Notes: generated by a model from the sequence alone, not told the origin. A stretch of 7,231 nt of DNA from Candidatus Hydrogenedentota bacterium (GCA_007130675.1 SLSB01000267.1:1-7231), one strand, 5' to 3'. Counted from the first letter of the stretch, positions 1 through 5,727 are shown. Numbers and translations are program-made.

Positions 1-300
1 GAGGAGCATCCCGCGTGGGATCTCGAGGCGCGGTACCTAGCCCTGGCCTTGACCAACTACATCTGCACGTTGTCGCCTCAACGCATCATCCTCGGCGGGG
101 GCGTGATGCAGCGGCAGTCGCTATTCCCGAAGATCCGCCAAAACGTGCTCGAGTTACTCAATGGATACGTCCAATCCCCGGCCCTGCTTGAGCAGATTGA
201 CGCATACATCGTCCCTCCCGGCCTTGGCAATCAGGCCGGTGTGCTGGGCGCTATCGCACTGGCGCAGGACGCCGCCCGCGAGAAAGCGGCGCACACATGA
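1..300 (+). CDS. ROK-family sugar kinase (fructokinase type), C-terminal part
   Basis: This is the last 99 codons of a gene that begins before the window; reading frame 1 is open from base 1 to the TGA at 298-300. The fragment opens with EEHPAWDLEARYLALALTNY, continues through a glycine-rich IILGGGVM segment and ends with GLGNQAGVLGAIALA. These segments are characteristic of the C-terminal half of bacterial ROK fructokinases (Bacillus YdhR/GmuE-like), which phosphorylate fructose or a related hexose in the cytoplasm using ATP. The N-terminal ATP-binding and zinc-binding segments are outside the window, so substrate specificity cannot be read. The gene ends 15 bp before queA on the same strand, so the two may share a transcript. 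Family assignment is firm; the exact sugar is not. Confidence 0.85.
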   Translation, partial: EEHPAWDLEARYLALALTNYICTLSPQRIILGGGVMQRQSLFPKIRQNVLELLNGYVQSPALLEQIDAYIVPPGLGNQAGVLGAIALAQDAAREKAAHT

Positions 301-315
301 ACGGGTCAGCACAGT

Positions 316-1338
316 ATGAAAACATCCGACCTTGACTATATGCTCCCTGAAGAGCTGATTGCGCAGCATCCCTGCGAACAGCGTGACGAATCGCGCCTGC
401 TTGTGCTGGACCGCGCGGCGGGTTCCATGACCGTGGACGTGTTTCGGAACATGCCCGCTTACCTGCGTCGCGGCGATTGCCTCGTGCTCAACGACACCCG
501 GGTCATTCGCGCGCGTCTGCGCGGGCGAAAACCCACGGGCGGACAGGTCGAGGTGTTTCTGCTGCACGAAACCGCCCCTGGCGAATGGGACGCGCTTGTT
601 CGGCCGTCGTCCAAGGTCAAACCGGGTACGCCGGTACATATCGCGGCTGGCGTCGACGCGGTCGTGGGCGAACGGATTCCCGGAGGCCGGCGCCATGTCT
701 CGTTTGCGCAGGCCAACGTGCTGGAAATTCTCGAGAAGACCGGCGAGGTGCCACTGCCTCCCTATATCCAGCGCGACACGCCGGACGCCTCGGACCTCAC
801 GCGGTATCAGACCATTTATGCGGACACTCCGGGCGCCGTGGCCGCCCCGACGGCGGGACTGCATTTCACCGACGATGTGTTCGCGCGCCTCGATGACGCG
901 GGAATCGCGCGCCAATTCCTGACGCTTCACGTCGGATACGGCACCTTCCGGCCCATCCAAGTGGAACGCCTCGAAGACCACCAGCTCGAGCCCGAGCAAT
1001 TCACGTTTTGCGAGGACACCGCCGCCACCCTGAACGCCGTTCGGGCAAACGGCGGGCGCATCGCCGCCGTGGGCACAACGGTCACGCGCGTGCTCGAAAC
1101 CCAGCACCAAGACGGCCTTTTTCAACCCGGCACGGGTGAAACCAATCATTACATCTACCCGCCCTACGACTTTCAGGCGGTGGACGTCCTCCAGACGAAT
1201 TTTCACCTCCCACGATCAAGCCTGCTCGCGCTGGTCTGTGCCTTTGGCGGCCCCGAATTCATTCTCGACGCCTACCGCTTCGCCGTAGAAGAGCGGTTTC
1301 GCTTCTACTCCTACGGCGACGCCATGCTGATCCTGTAG
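316..1338 (+). CDS. queA: S-adenosylmethionine:tRNA ribosyltransferase-isomerase QueA
   Basis: The 340-aa product matches the usual QueA length and motif order. It has an N-terminal DYMLPEELIAQHP segment (residues 7-19), LVLNDTRVIRARLRG (56-70), GGQVEVFLL (75-83), GEVPLPPYI (143-151), GAVAAPTAGLHF (173-184), LHVGYGTFRPI (204-214), AVGTTVTRVLE (251-261), TNFHLPRSSLL (294-304) and the C-terminal FYSYGDAMLI (330-339). QueA transfers and isomerises the ribosyl part of SAM onto 7-aminomethyl-7-deazaguanine in tRNA to give epoxyqueuosine. Positions usually occupied by HxMHxE and by a GWTDIFIYPG-like string read HQLEPE and GETNHYIYPP here, a mild divergence. The ATG start has only a weak purine patch (GGG at 303-305) upstream. 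The 15-bp gap to the ROK kinase suggests read-through transcription. No tgt or ruvB neighbour is present. Confidence 0.97.
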   Translation: MKTSDLDYMLPEELIAQHPCEQRDESRLLVLDRAAGSMTVDVFRNMPAYLRRGDCLVLNDTRVIRARLRGRKPTGGQVEVFLLHETAPGEWDALVRPSSKVKPGTPVHIAAGVDAVVGERIPGGRRHVSFAQANVLEILEKTGEVPLPPYIQRDTPDASDLTRYQTIYADTPGAVAAPTAGLHFTDDVFARLDDAGIARQFLTLHVGYGTFRPIQVERLEDHQLEPEQFTFCEDTAATLNAVRANGGRIAAVGTTVTRVLETQHQDGLFQPGTGETNHYIYPPYDFQAVDVLQTNFHLPRSSLLALVCAFGGPEFILDAYRFAVEERFRFYSYGDAMLIL

Positions 1339-1450
1339 CCCGGCTCGGTCCATGCGGTTTGTGAATGACGAACGTGTTTCGCTCACGGATTCTCAATCGA
1401 CTACACTACAGCACGTGAAAACTGACACAAACGAAGTAGAGACCCATGAC

Positions 1451-2326
1451 ATGAGCAACACCGAGACACCGGGCATGGGGCGTCTCTGGTGGGAGGGCAT
1501 GCGTTGCGGTTTGCGCAACGTCCCGCACGTGCGCGACAGGGCGGCATTGCGGCATACGCTGCGGCTTCTGCTGTGCCCGGTAGACCTTTGGCGCTATGCC
1601 GAGTTCGCCGCGGTTCTCGCGGCGTACCGGGGCCAAAGCCCGATTCTCGACATTGCCAGCCCCAAACTTCTTTCGCTCGTGCTGGCGCGGCGGTTCGGCG
1701 CACATGTTTTCACCGGCGACATTGTGCGGCAGCTTGGCGAAGAAATCGCCGTATATGCGTGCGCGGCCAATCGCGGCGCTCTCACACCCTGTGTGTTTGA
1801 TGCACGTGCGCTGCCTTTCGCCAATGAGTCGGTGCCCTTTGTCTACAGCGTGAGTGCGGTCGAGCATATCGGCAACGACGGCGATGGGCAAGCCCTCCGC
1901 GAGATGGGCCGCGTGCTCGCGCCGGGCGGGACGGCGGTCATCACGGCGCCGGCCGGGCCGGAGTTTCGCGAGATCTGGCTCGAGCACGACCCTTACGGAC
2001 GTCAGCCTGCGGACGGCGACCGCGTCTTCTTCTCATACATCTACGACAGGGAGACACTCCACGAGCGTCTGGTGAAACCGAGCGGATTAACGCTGGAGAC
2101 GCTATCCGTGTGGACGGAGAACCCGCCCGGCTGGTACGAAACGCACTATGTCCCCGCAGTTGCCTCGGGCCCGCTCCGAGCGGCCGCCACCAAGGCGCGC
2201 GACCCCTGGCTGGCCCGCCGGCACATCACAAAACTACCGGACGGCGCGACATGCACCGGCCGGGGCGTGGCAGCGCTGGTGCTTCGCAAACGAGGGGAAG
2301 AAACGAAAAAAAGCCCGCCAATCTGA
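1451..2326 (+). CDS. Class I SAM-dependent methyltransferase (Methyltransf_11-like)
   Basis: The product is 291 aa from the ATG at 1451. The frame is open further upstream (ATG at 1352, GTG at 1415), but those 33 residues look non-coding and have no Shine-Dalgarno; a weak GTAGAGA precedes 1451. Residues 65-90 (ILDIASPKLLSLVLARRF.. to TGDI) form the SAM-binding beta1-alpha-beta2 unit. DARALPFANESVPFVYSVSAVEHI (117-140) covers the post-II and motif IV region, and REMGRVLAPGGTAVITAP (150-167) is the classic post-motif-IV segment. Motif I reads DIASPK instead of the usual glycine-rich D/E-x-G-x-G-x-G. The substrate is unknown. The gene is 112 bp after queA. Its last codons form one arm of the terminator of the convergent tRNA gene. 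It could methylate a small molecule, lipid or protein; nothing here decides. Confidence 0.85.
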   Translation: MSNTETPGMGRLWWEGMRCGLRNVPHVRDRAALRHTLRLLLCPVDLWRYAEFAAVLAAYRGQSPILDIASPKLLSLVLARRFGAHVFTGDIVRQLGEEIAVYACAANRGALTPCVFDARALPFANESVPFVYSVSAVEHIGNDGDGQALREMGRVLAPGGTAVITAPAGPEFREIWLEHDPYGRQPADGDRVFFSYIYDRETLHERLVKPSGLTLETLSVWTENPPGWYETHYVPAVASGPLRAAATKARDPWLARRHITKLPDGATCTGRGVAALVLRKRGEETKKSPPI

Positions 2327-2339
2327 CAGATCAGCGGGC
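2306..2339 (-). terminator. Rho-independent terminator of tRNA-Ser, inside the methyltransferase 3' end
   Basis: An outer stem GCCCGC (2313-2318) pairs with GCGGGC (2334-2339). After a CA/CA internal loop, an inner stem ATCT (2321-2324) pairs with AGAT (2328-2331) around GAC. Read on the minus strand the hairpin is followed by seven Ts (complement of 2306-2312), the correct layout for ending the tRNA-Ser transcript 11 bases after its CCA end. On the + strand the hairpin is followed by AAAATCT, so it is not a good terminator for the methyltransferase. The methyltransferase stop codon (2324-2326) lies within the hairpin. Confidence 0.8.
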
Positions 2340-2349
2340 AAAATCTCTA

Positions 2350-2439
2350 TGGCGGAGAGACCGGGATTCGAACCCGGGGTACGGTTACCCGCACAACGCC
2401 TTAGCAGGGCGCCACCTTCAGCCACTCGGTCATCTCTCC
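2350..2439 (-). tRNA. tRNA-Ser, anticodon GCT
   Basis: Read on the minus strand, the acceptor 5' arm GGAGAGA (2439-2433) pairs perfectly with TCTCTCC (2360-2354). The discriminator is G (2353) and CCA is encoded (2352-2350). The anticodon loop CTGCTAA (2407-2401) gives anticodon GCT at 2405-2403, reading AGC/AGU serine codons, closed by a GCGCC/GGCGT stem. A long variable arm (type II tRNA) with a GCGG..CCGT stem follows, then the T stem-loop CCGGG-TTCGAAT-CCCGG (2377-2361). The 90-nt length fits serine tRNAs. A candidate promoter lies upstream and a hairpin-U terminator downstream. Confidence 0.97.
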
Positions 2440-2454
2440 GTTGAAGTACTCAGC

Positions 2455-2484
2455 ACTTTAGCATGTTATCGCGAAAAGATGCAA
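2455..2484 (-). promoter_or_regulatory. Candidate promoter of tRNA-Ser
   Basis: On the minus strand TTGCAT (2484-2479) and TAAAGT (2460-2455) stand 18 bases apart, resembling sigma-70 -35 and -10 boxes. The -10 box ends 15 bases before the tRNA 5' end, giving a short leader. Both boxes are imperfect (3/6 and 4/6 matches), so position is the main support. Confidence 0.4.
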
Positions 2485-2539
2485 CCCGTGATGCGGGATC
2501 CGAACAACCAGATTCTGCATTTTGTTGCCAGTCATGCTC

Positions 2540-2569
2540 TTGGCGAGGGGTCCTGCTTTCTGCTATGGT
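2540..2569 (+). promoter_or_regulatory. Candidate promoter of the esterase lipoprotein gene
   Basis: TTGGCG (2540-2545) and TATGGT (2564-2569) are 18 bases apart, each with 4/6 matches to sigma-70 consensus. They lie 43 bases before the start codon at 2612. The gene diverges from tRNA-Ser, so it needs its own promoter in this interval. Confidence 0.35.
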
Positions 2570-2611
2570 TTGCCGCGGTTCAAGAGATAATCCTGGGAGG
2601 ACACCACGCGT

Positions 2612-3358
2612 ATGAGATACTGCGGATACGTGGCCGTGCTTGTTGTAGGTGCATTGTGCGCGGGAGGCTGTGCGACGACCATGAGCGGACGAATTGCCGA
2701 AGAACTGGGTATTTCCACCGGCTTTATCAACAAGACCATGGAGGCGCGCGGCGAGGAGCGGGCCTATGCCGTCTATGTGCCGCGCCATTATGACCCTTCG
2801 AAGGCGTGGCCGTTGATCGTCTTCCTGCACGGGGCTGGCGAGCGCGGCGACGACGGGCTCCTGCAGACCGAAGTCGGGCTCGGCAGCGCGATCCGCCGCA
2901 ATGCCGCATGGTTCCCGGCCATCGTGGTCATGCCACAGTGTCCCGAGGGGGTGTGGTGGGACAAAGCGGTCGAAGATATCGAGCGCGCTTACGAGCTGAC
3001 GCGCATGGAATATAATATCGACCCTGGGCGCATGTATCTCACCGGTCTGTCGATGGGCGGGTACGCAACGTGGATGTACGGGGCGCAGACGATTGACCGC
3101 TGGGCAGCGCTGCTTCCCATCTGCGGCGGCGGAAACGCCGAGGATGCGCCGGCACTCGCTCGAGTGCCCACCTGGGCCTTCCACGGCGCCGACGACGAGA
3201 CCGTCAAGCCCGAAGAGTCGCGCAAGATGGTCGAGGCGATCAAGCAGGCGGGGGGCGATATCCAATACACCGAGCTTGAAGACACAGGCCATAACTCATG
3301 GGACGCGGCCTACCGCGACCGAAGGGTCATCCGCTGGCTGTTTCGGCAGAGGAAATGA
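2612..3358 (+). CDS. Lipoprotein alpha/beta-hydrolase (putative esterase / predicted peptidase, phospholipase-carboxylesterase type)
   Basis: The 248-aa product starts with a short charged n-region, a hydrophobic stretch VAVLVVGALCA (7-17) and a lipobox-like AGGC with Cys20 as the lipidation site; Ala rather than Leu at -3 is slightly atypical. The mature part is a compact alpha/beta-hydrolase. It has the oxyanion motif FLHGAGERGDDG (71-82), nucleophile elbow GLSMGG with Ser147, likely acid Asp195 (or Asp194) in FHGADDETV, and His227 in DTGHNSW. The family hydrolyses carboxylic esters, and related lipoproteins act on feruloyl, acetyl or other sugar esters in the envelope. The start is supported by GGGAGG at 2595-2600. 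The Tat-signal isomerase/epimerase-like gene follows 77 bp downstream on the same strand, so a shared transcript is plausible. The substrate cannot be read from sequence. Confidence 0.87.
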   Translation: MRYCGYVAVLVVGALCAGGCATTMSGRIAEELGISTGFINKTMEARGEERAYAVYVPRHYDPSKAWPLIVFLHGAGERGDDGLLQTEVGLGSAIRRNAAWFPAIVVMPQCPEGVWWDKAVEDIERAYELTRMEYNIDPGRMYLTGLSMGGYATWMYGAQTIDRWAALLPICGGGNAEDAPALARVPTWAFHGADDETVKPEESRKMVEAIKQAGGDIQYTELEDTGHNSWDAAYRDRRVIRWLFRQRK

Positions 3359-3435
3359 TCAGAACGAATATGGGAAGATGCAGGAAAAGACGCGGGTAAC
3401 CGCAGAGTTGCACAACCAATTGAGGGGTAAGACTC

Positions 3436-4326
3436 ATGCAATGGACACGACGTGAACTATTCGGCGCGGGCTTGGCGGGCGCGGCTGCCTGGGCATTGCC
3501 TCGCACGGCCGCGACAGCTGTCCCGCAGACATCTCACGGCCCGAAAATCGGGCTCAGCATTGCCGCGTATTCCTTCCGGGATTATCTGCCGCAGGGCGAC
3601 ACACCCGGGGAGATCACCCTGCACGACCTCTGCGATATGGCCGCCGGGTGGAACCTCGACGCTATCGAGCTCACCTCGTACTATTTCTCCTCCGAAGAAA
3701 AGGCCTACATTCACTCGCTGAAAGCCAAGGCGTTTCGATTGGGCCTGGATATCTCGGGCTTGCCCATCCGCAACAATTTCTGCCTGCCGCCCGGCGAGGA
3801 GCGCAACGCCCAGCTCGCCCACGTCAGGACCTGGGTCGGCCACGCCGTCGAACTCGGGGCTCCGTGTATTCGGGTATTCGCCGGCAATCGCAACGACCCG
3901 GACCATGATTTCGCCTGGATGATTGATTGCATGAAACAGGCCTGCGATTATGCGGGCTCGCGCGGCATCTTTCTCGCCATCGAGAATCATGGCTATCTCA
4001 CCACCACCGCCGACGCGCTCCTACGCATCCTCGAAGAAGTCGGCCACGAATGGCTCGGGGTGTGTCTCGATACGGGCAATTTCCGCGAGAACCCCTACGA
4101 AAACATGGCCGCGGCCGCACCGTATGCGATTGCCGTGCAGGTCAAGACAGATGTGCGCACGCCCGACGGCTCCGGCATCGAGGACGCCGATTTCGACCGC
4201 ATCGCCGGCATCCTGCGCGCGGCAAACTATCGCGGATACGCCGCCCTCGAGTATGAGGGCAGGGAAGACCCCATGACCGCCGTGCCGGTGCATCTCGAAC
4301 AACTGCGCGGCGCCATTTCGTCGTAG
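3436..4326 (+). CDS. Tat-signal sugar phosphate isomerase/epimerase-like protein (xylose isomerase-like TIM barrel)
   Basis: The 296-aa product begins with a twin-arginine signal: TRRELFGAGLAG (4-15), a hydrophobic stretch and a possible AxA cleavage site after Ala28. The rest has the pattern of the AP-endonuclease-2/xylose isomerase-like TIM barrel: KIGLSIAAYSFRDY (37-50), WNLDAIELTSYYF (72-84), GAPCIRVFAGN (141-151), IFLAIENHG (178-186), WLGVCLDTGNF (206-216), AVQVKTDV (233-240) and GYAALEYEG (267-275). Glu183, Asp212 and Glu272/Glu274 are likely metal or catalytic ligands by family analogy. Such proteins isomerise or epimerise sugars or act as their hydratases; the precise reaction is unknown. 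GAGGGG at 3422-3427, eight bases before the ATG, supports the start. The gene ends 25 bp from the convergent sigma-4-like gene, with no clear terminator between. Confidence 0.87.
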   Translation: MQWTRRELFGAGLAGAAAWALPRTAATAVPQTSHGPKIGLSIAAYSFRDYLPQGDTPGEITLHDLCDMAAGWNLDAIELTSYYFSSEEKAYIHSLKAKAFRLGLDISGLPIRNNFCLPPGEERNAQLAHVRTWVGHAVELGAPCIRVFAGNRNDPDHDFAWMIDCMKQACDYAGSRGIFLAIENHGYLTTTADALLRILEEVGHEWLGVCLDTGNFRENPYENMAAAAPYAIAVQVKTDVRTPDGSGIEDADFDRIAGILRAANYRGYAALEYEGREDPMTAVPVHLEQLRGAISS

Positions 4327-4351
4327 GCTTACGGGCACTGCAGCGCGCACG

Positions 4352-4774
4352 TCACGAAGTCTGTGCCATGCGCCGCTCGAGCGATTCGAGTGCATGCGAG
4401 ACAGCCTGAACGTTGTTCTTCTCGACCAGCTTGCGCAGTTTGGCGATTGCTCCGCCAACCTTCTTGCCGCCGCGGCGGGTGCCAAACAGGTGCCTGCTCA
4501 CCGTGGATTGCGTCACCGCGAGCGACTCGGCGATCTCGACCTGCGTCATCCCCTCGAGGTAATACAAGCGCAGAATGTCCCGCTGCCGCGGTGTGAGCTT
4601 CGAGTCGATCAGCGTATTCACCGCGGGCATCACCCCCTGAAAGAAATCCTGGAGCGCATACCGCCGCTCGCGATCCTGTTCGGTCTCGAACCAAAGATTG
4701 CGTTCGGCAGGGACATTCTCAAGGTATCTTGAACTCGTGGGTATTTCCCAGAAGTCCGCATTGAACCCGGACAT
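4352..4774 (-). CDS. Sigma-70 region-4-like helix-turn-helix protein, no region 2
   Basis: The 140-aa product carries a sigma region 4-like domain at residues 58-118: SKLTPRQRDILRLYYLEGMT followed by an HTH at about 78-98 (VEIAESLAVTQSTVSRHLFG). A basic GTRRGGKKVGGAIAKLRK segment comes next. The N-terminal 57 residues (MSGFNADFWEIP...) have no recognisable sigma region 2, so it probably cannot act as a normal sigma factor. It may be a DNA-binding regulator, a split sigma subunit or a phage-like late regulator. The ATG at 4774 is preceded by AAGGAAG seven to eight bases upstream, and an in-frame TGA stands 14 codons before it, so the start is well supported. A small ORF with a stronger RBS overlaps its start in another frame. 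Downstream it converges on the Tat-signal gene. Confidence 0.8.
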   Translation of the reverse strand: MSGFNADFWEIPTSSRYLENVPAERNLWFETEQDRERRYALQDFFQGVMPAVNTLIDSKLTPRQRDILRLYYLEGMTQVEIAESLAVTQSTVSRHLFGTRRGGKKVGGAIAKLRKLVEKNNVQAVSHALESLERRMAQTS

Positions 4775-4898
4775 GACTACTTCCTTCTCGTTCGTTGACG
4801 TTGCATCTGCGTTTCACTTCTCGGGCGCTGGGAAACTGTTCCCTGCGCAGGGTCCCAATCGCGTGCTTGTGACGAATCACTGGTCGTAGAGTTCGCAT
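4719..4898 (-). CDS. Small ORF (59 aa) with near-perfect RBS, overlapping the regulator start
   Basis: The ATG at 4898-4896 on the minus strand is preceded by AAGGAGGA (4912-4905) with a six-base spacer, the best Shine-Dalgarno in the window. The 59-codon frame runs through the leader and past the regulator start (4774), ending at 4719, so about 56 bases are read in two frames. The peptide MRTLRPVIRHKHAIGTLRRE... is rich in Arg and His and matches no family I recognise. It could be a leader peptide that couples translation to the regulator. Alternatively only the RBS could be used, with frameshifting or a shorter product, or the ORF could be fortuitous. The regulator's own RBS lies inside it, so ribosomes crossing it would affect access to that site. 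Confidence 0.4.
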   Translation of the reverse strand: MRTLRPVIRHKHAIGTLRREQFPSAREVKRRCNVNEREGSSHVRVQCGLLGNTHEFKIP

Positions 4899-4904
4899 CT
4901 CGAT

Positions 4905-4912
4905 TCCTCCTT
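4905..4912 (-). promoter_or_regulatory. Strong ribosome binding site AAGGAGGA
   Basis: The minus strand reads AAGGAGGA six bases before an ATG. It abuts a short hairpin (GCCCC 4913-4917 with GGGGC 4920-4924), which could affect its accessibility. Confidence 0.6.
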
Positions 4913-4931
4913 GCCCCTCGGGGCCGTGTAT

Positions 4932-4948
4932 TGCCCGGTTGCCGGGCA
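4932..4948 (-). other. Leader hairpin between terminator and small ORF
   Basis: TGCCCGG (4932-4938) and CCGGGCA (4942-4948) form a perfect 7-bp stem with a 3-base loop. It has no T-run on either side, so it is a structural element rather than a terminator. It lies between the strong terminator and the small-ORF RBS on the minus strand. Confidence 0.55.
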
Positions 4949-4957
4949 CATTCGCCA

Positions 4958-4996
4958 ATAAAAAACGCCGCAGGCTGTTTGGTTCGCCTGCGGCGT
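4958..4996 (-). terminator. Strong Rho-independent terminator upstream of the regulator
   Basis: A perfect 11-bp GC-rich stem, ACGCCGCAGGC (4965-4975) with GCCTGCGGCGT (4986-4996), closes a 10-base loop. On the minus strand six Ts follow (complement of 4960-4965), then AT. On the + strand no T-run follows, so it acts on minus-strand transcription. No minus-strand protein gene is recognisable upstream, so it ends either a small RNA or an attenuated leader of the regulator gene. Confidence 0.8.
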
Positions 4997-5037
4997 CTCG
5001 AATACTCTGTTTGTGGATGACCTATCCTGAGCGAGAC
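4958..5037 (-). ncRNA. Candidate structured leader or small RNA ending in a terminator
   Basis: On the minus strand GTCTCG (5037-5032) pairs with CGAGAC (5000-4995), enclosing a small hairpin GGAT/ATCC (5028-5016). The 3' strand of this closing stem runs directly into, and overlaps by two bases, the terminator stem. An aptamer-like closing stem touching a terminator is the geometry of riboswitches and attenuators. It matches no RNA family I know, and the 5' end is undefined. It may instead be an independent small RNA. Confidence 0.35.
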
Positions 5038-5039
5038 TC

Positions 5040-5400
5040 CCGGGAAAGCGAACCGCAAGCGCCATAAATGAGCACCGCGTGGCGCACGGCGTGCGTACGG
5101 CGTTGCGGCCCCATGGCGCTCCTAAAGTTGCGCGTACGCATCGTTCGTCTCACTTTCCCATCGGTTCATTGACCAGAATCACGCTGGCCGCCCTTCCCTG
5201 CATCCCACCAGCGAAGTGCCTATCAATACCATATGGCAGTCTGAAAAGCAACTTCGCCGCTTCGAAAAATGCAAGGAGTCCTATACCCGCTCACGGCAAT
5301 ATGCATACTTTCGCGTCCAATTCCAGGGCTCTTGCAATAAACCTCGAGAGATTCTTGAACTGTTTGGTCACGAAACTGATGTTGAATGACTGGCCCCAAT
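5040..5400. other. Non-coding stretch without recognisable gene
   Basis: No ORF here has a family signature. A + frame without stop runs 5126-5386 (stop TGA 5387-5389). From its only GTG (5216) it would give 57 aa (VPINTIWQSEKQLRRFEKCK...), with no RBS and no known relatives. The first 80 bases contain repeated GCGC-rich inverted words (GCGCCA and TGGCGC). It may be degenerate sequence. Confidence 0.5.
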
Positions 5401-5440
5401 AGTGCCGCGTTGCTCGAAACGTGGTGCCGGGGCAGACACG

Positions 5441-5486
5441 TTTGCCAAGAGCGCGCGGCAAGATGCCGCGTCTACACTTTGGCAAA
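5441..5486. repeat. Nested palindrome (REP-like element)
   Basis: An outer inverted pair TTTGCCAA (5441-5448) and TTGGCAAA (5479-5486) encloses an inner hairpin CGCGGCA-aga-TGCCGCG (5454-5470). The AAGATGCCGC core resembles dispersed intergenic palindromes that I recall from PVC-type genomes; that comparison is from memory. Confidence 0.6.
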
Positions 5487-5506
5487 ACACATGTGCGCGC
5501 AGAGCA

Positions 5507-5519
5507 GATGCGGCATCTT
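5507..5519. repeat. Inverted copy of the 5460-5472 core
   Basis: GATGCGGCATCTT (5507-5519) is the reverse complement of AAGATGCCGCGTC (5460-5472) at 12 of 13 positions. It is itself a short palindrome (GATGC-G-GCATC). The two copies could pair across a 34-base loop. Confidence 0.6.
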
Positions 5520-5526
5520 TGGCGTA

Positions 5527-5542
5527 CGGCGGTTTGCCGCCG
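5527..5542. repeat. GC hairpin CGGCGG-TTTG-CCGCCG
   Basis: A perfect 6-bp inverted repeat with a four-base loop lies 7 bp after the preceding palindrome. No T-run follows, so it is not a typical terminator. It fits the same cluster of dispersed palindromes. Confidence 0.5.
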
Positions 5543-5605
5543 CTTTTCGGTCGCCGGACAAACCCAGAGGTGCGCTGAAAAACATGGCAACCTTCCTGGA
5601 ATGTT

Positions 5606-5625
5606 CCGAGCTGGCGCTCGGCGCC
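5606..5625. repeat. Overlapping alternative hairpins
   Basis: CCGAGC (5606-5611) pairs with GCTCGG (5616-5621), and alternatively GGCGC (5613-5617) pairs with GCGCC (5621-5625). The two are mutually exclusive. This is another element of the palindrome cluster. Confidence 0.45.
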
Positions 5626-5688
5626 CCCAAAGGCGCGACAAGGATCTTGACGCAATCCGGTGATTACCCTGGCGGATGCAAAGCCTCG

Positions 5689-5727
5689 AAAGGACCGATA
5701 GGACTTATGAGATGCGTAAGACCTATA
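5689..5727. repeat. Decayed 9-nt-period array A
   Basis: Successive 9-base units read AAAGGACCG, ATAGGACTT, ATGAGATGC, GTAAGACCT, then ATA. The shared core is roughly A-T-A-G-G-A-C-C/T. Period and core are visible by eye; divergence is high. Confidence 0.45.

Noticed and set aside
154..1206. Long minus-strand ORF (350 codons) opposite queA
   Set aside because: It is antisense to a well-supported queA with all family motifs; its peptide has no recognisable domain and is explained by GC-rich codon bias.
1352..1450. Upstream ATG (1352) as the methyltransferase start
   Set aside because: No Shine-Dalgarno precedes it, the extra 33 residues lack family similarity, and conserved-looking sequence begins after the ATG at 1451.
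2110..2793. + strand ORF of 227 codons across the tRNA gene
   Set aside because: It overlaps the methyltransferase end, the tRNA-Ser and the start of the esterase; it is a shadow frame.
2450..3292. Minus-strand ORF of 280 codons opposite the esterase
   Set aside because: It is antisense to a gene with signal peptide, catalytic triad and RBS; no domain is visible in it.
4877..5065. Minus-strand ORF of 62 codons through the terminator
   Set aside because: It would be translated across the strong hairpin and U-run, has no good RBS and no recognisable content.
5371..5390. Hammerhead-ribozyme-like words (GAAA, CTGATG)
   Set aside because: The core should read CTGATGA with GAAA after an intervening stem; here the order is reversed, the next base is T, and no stems fit.
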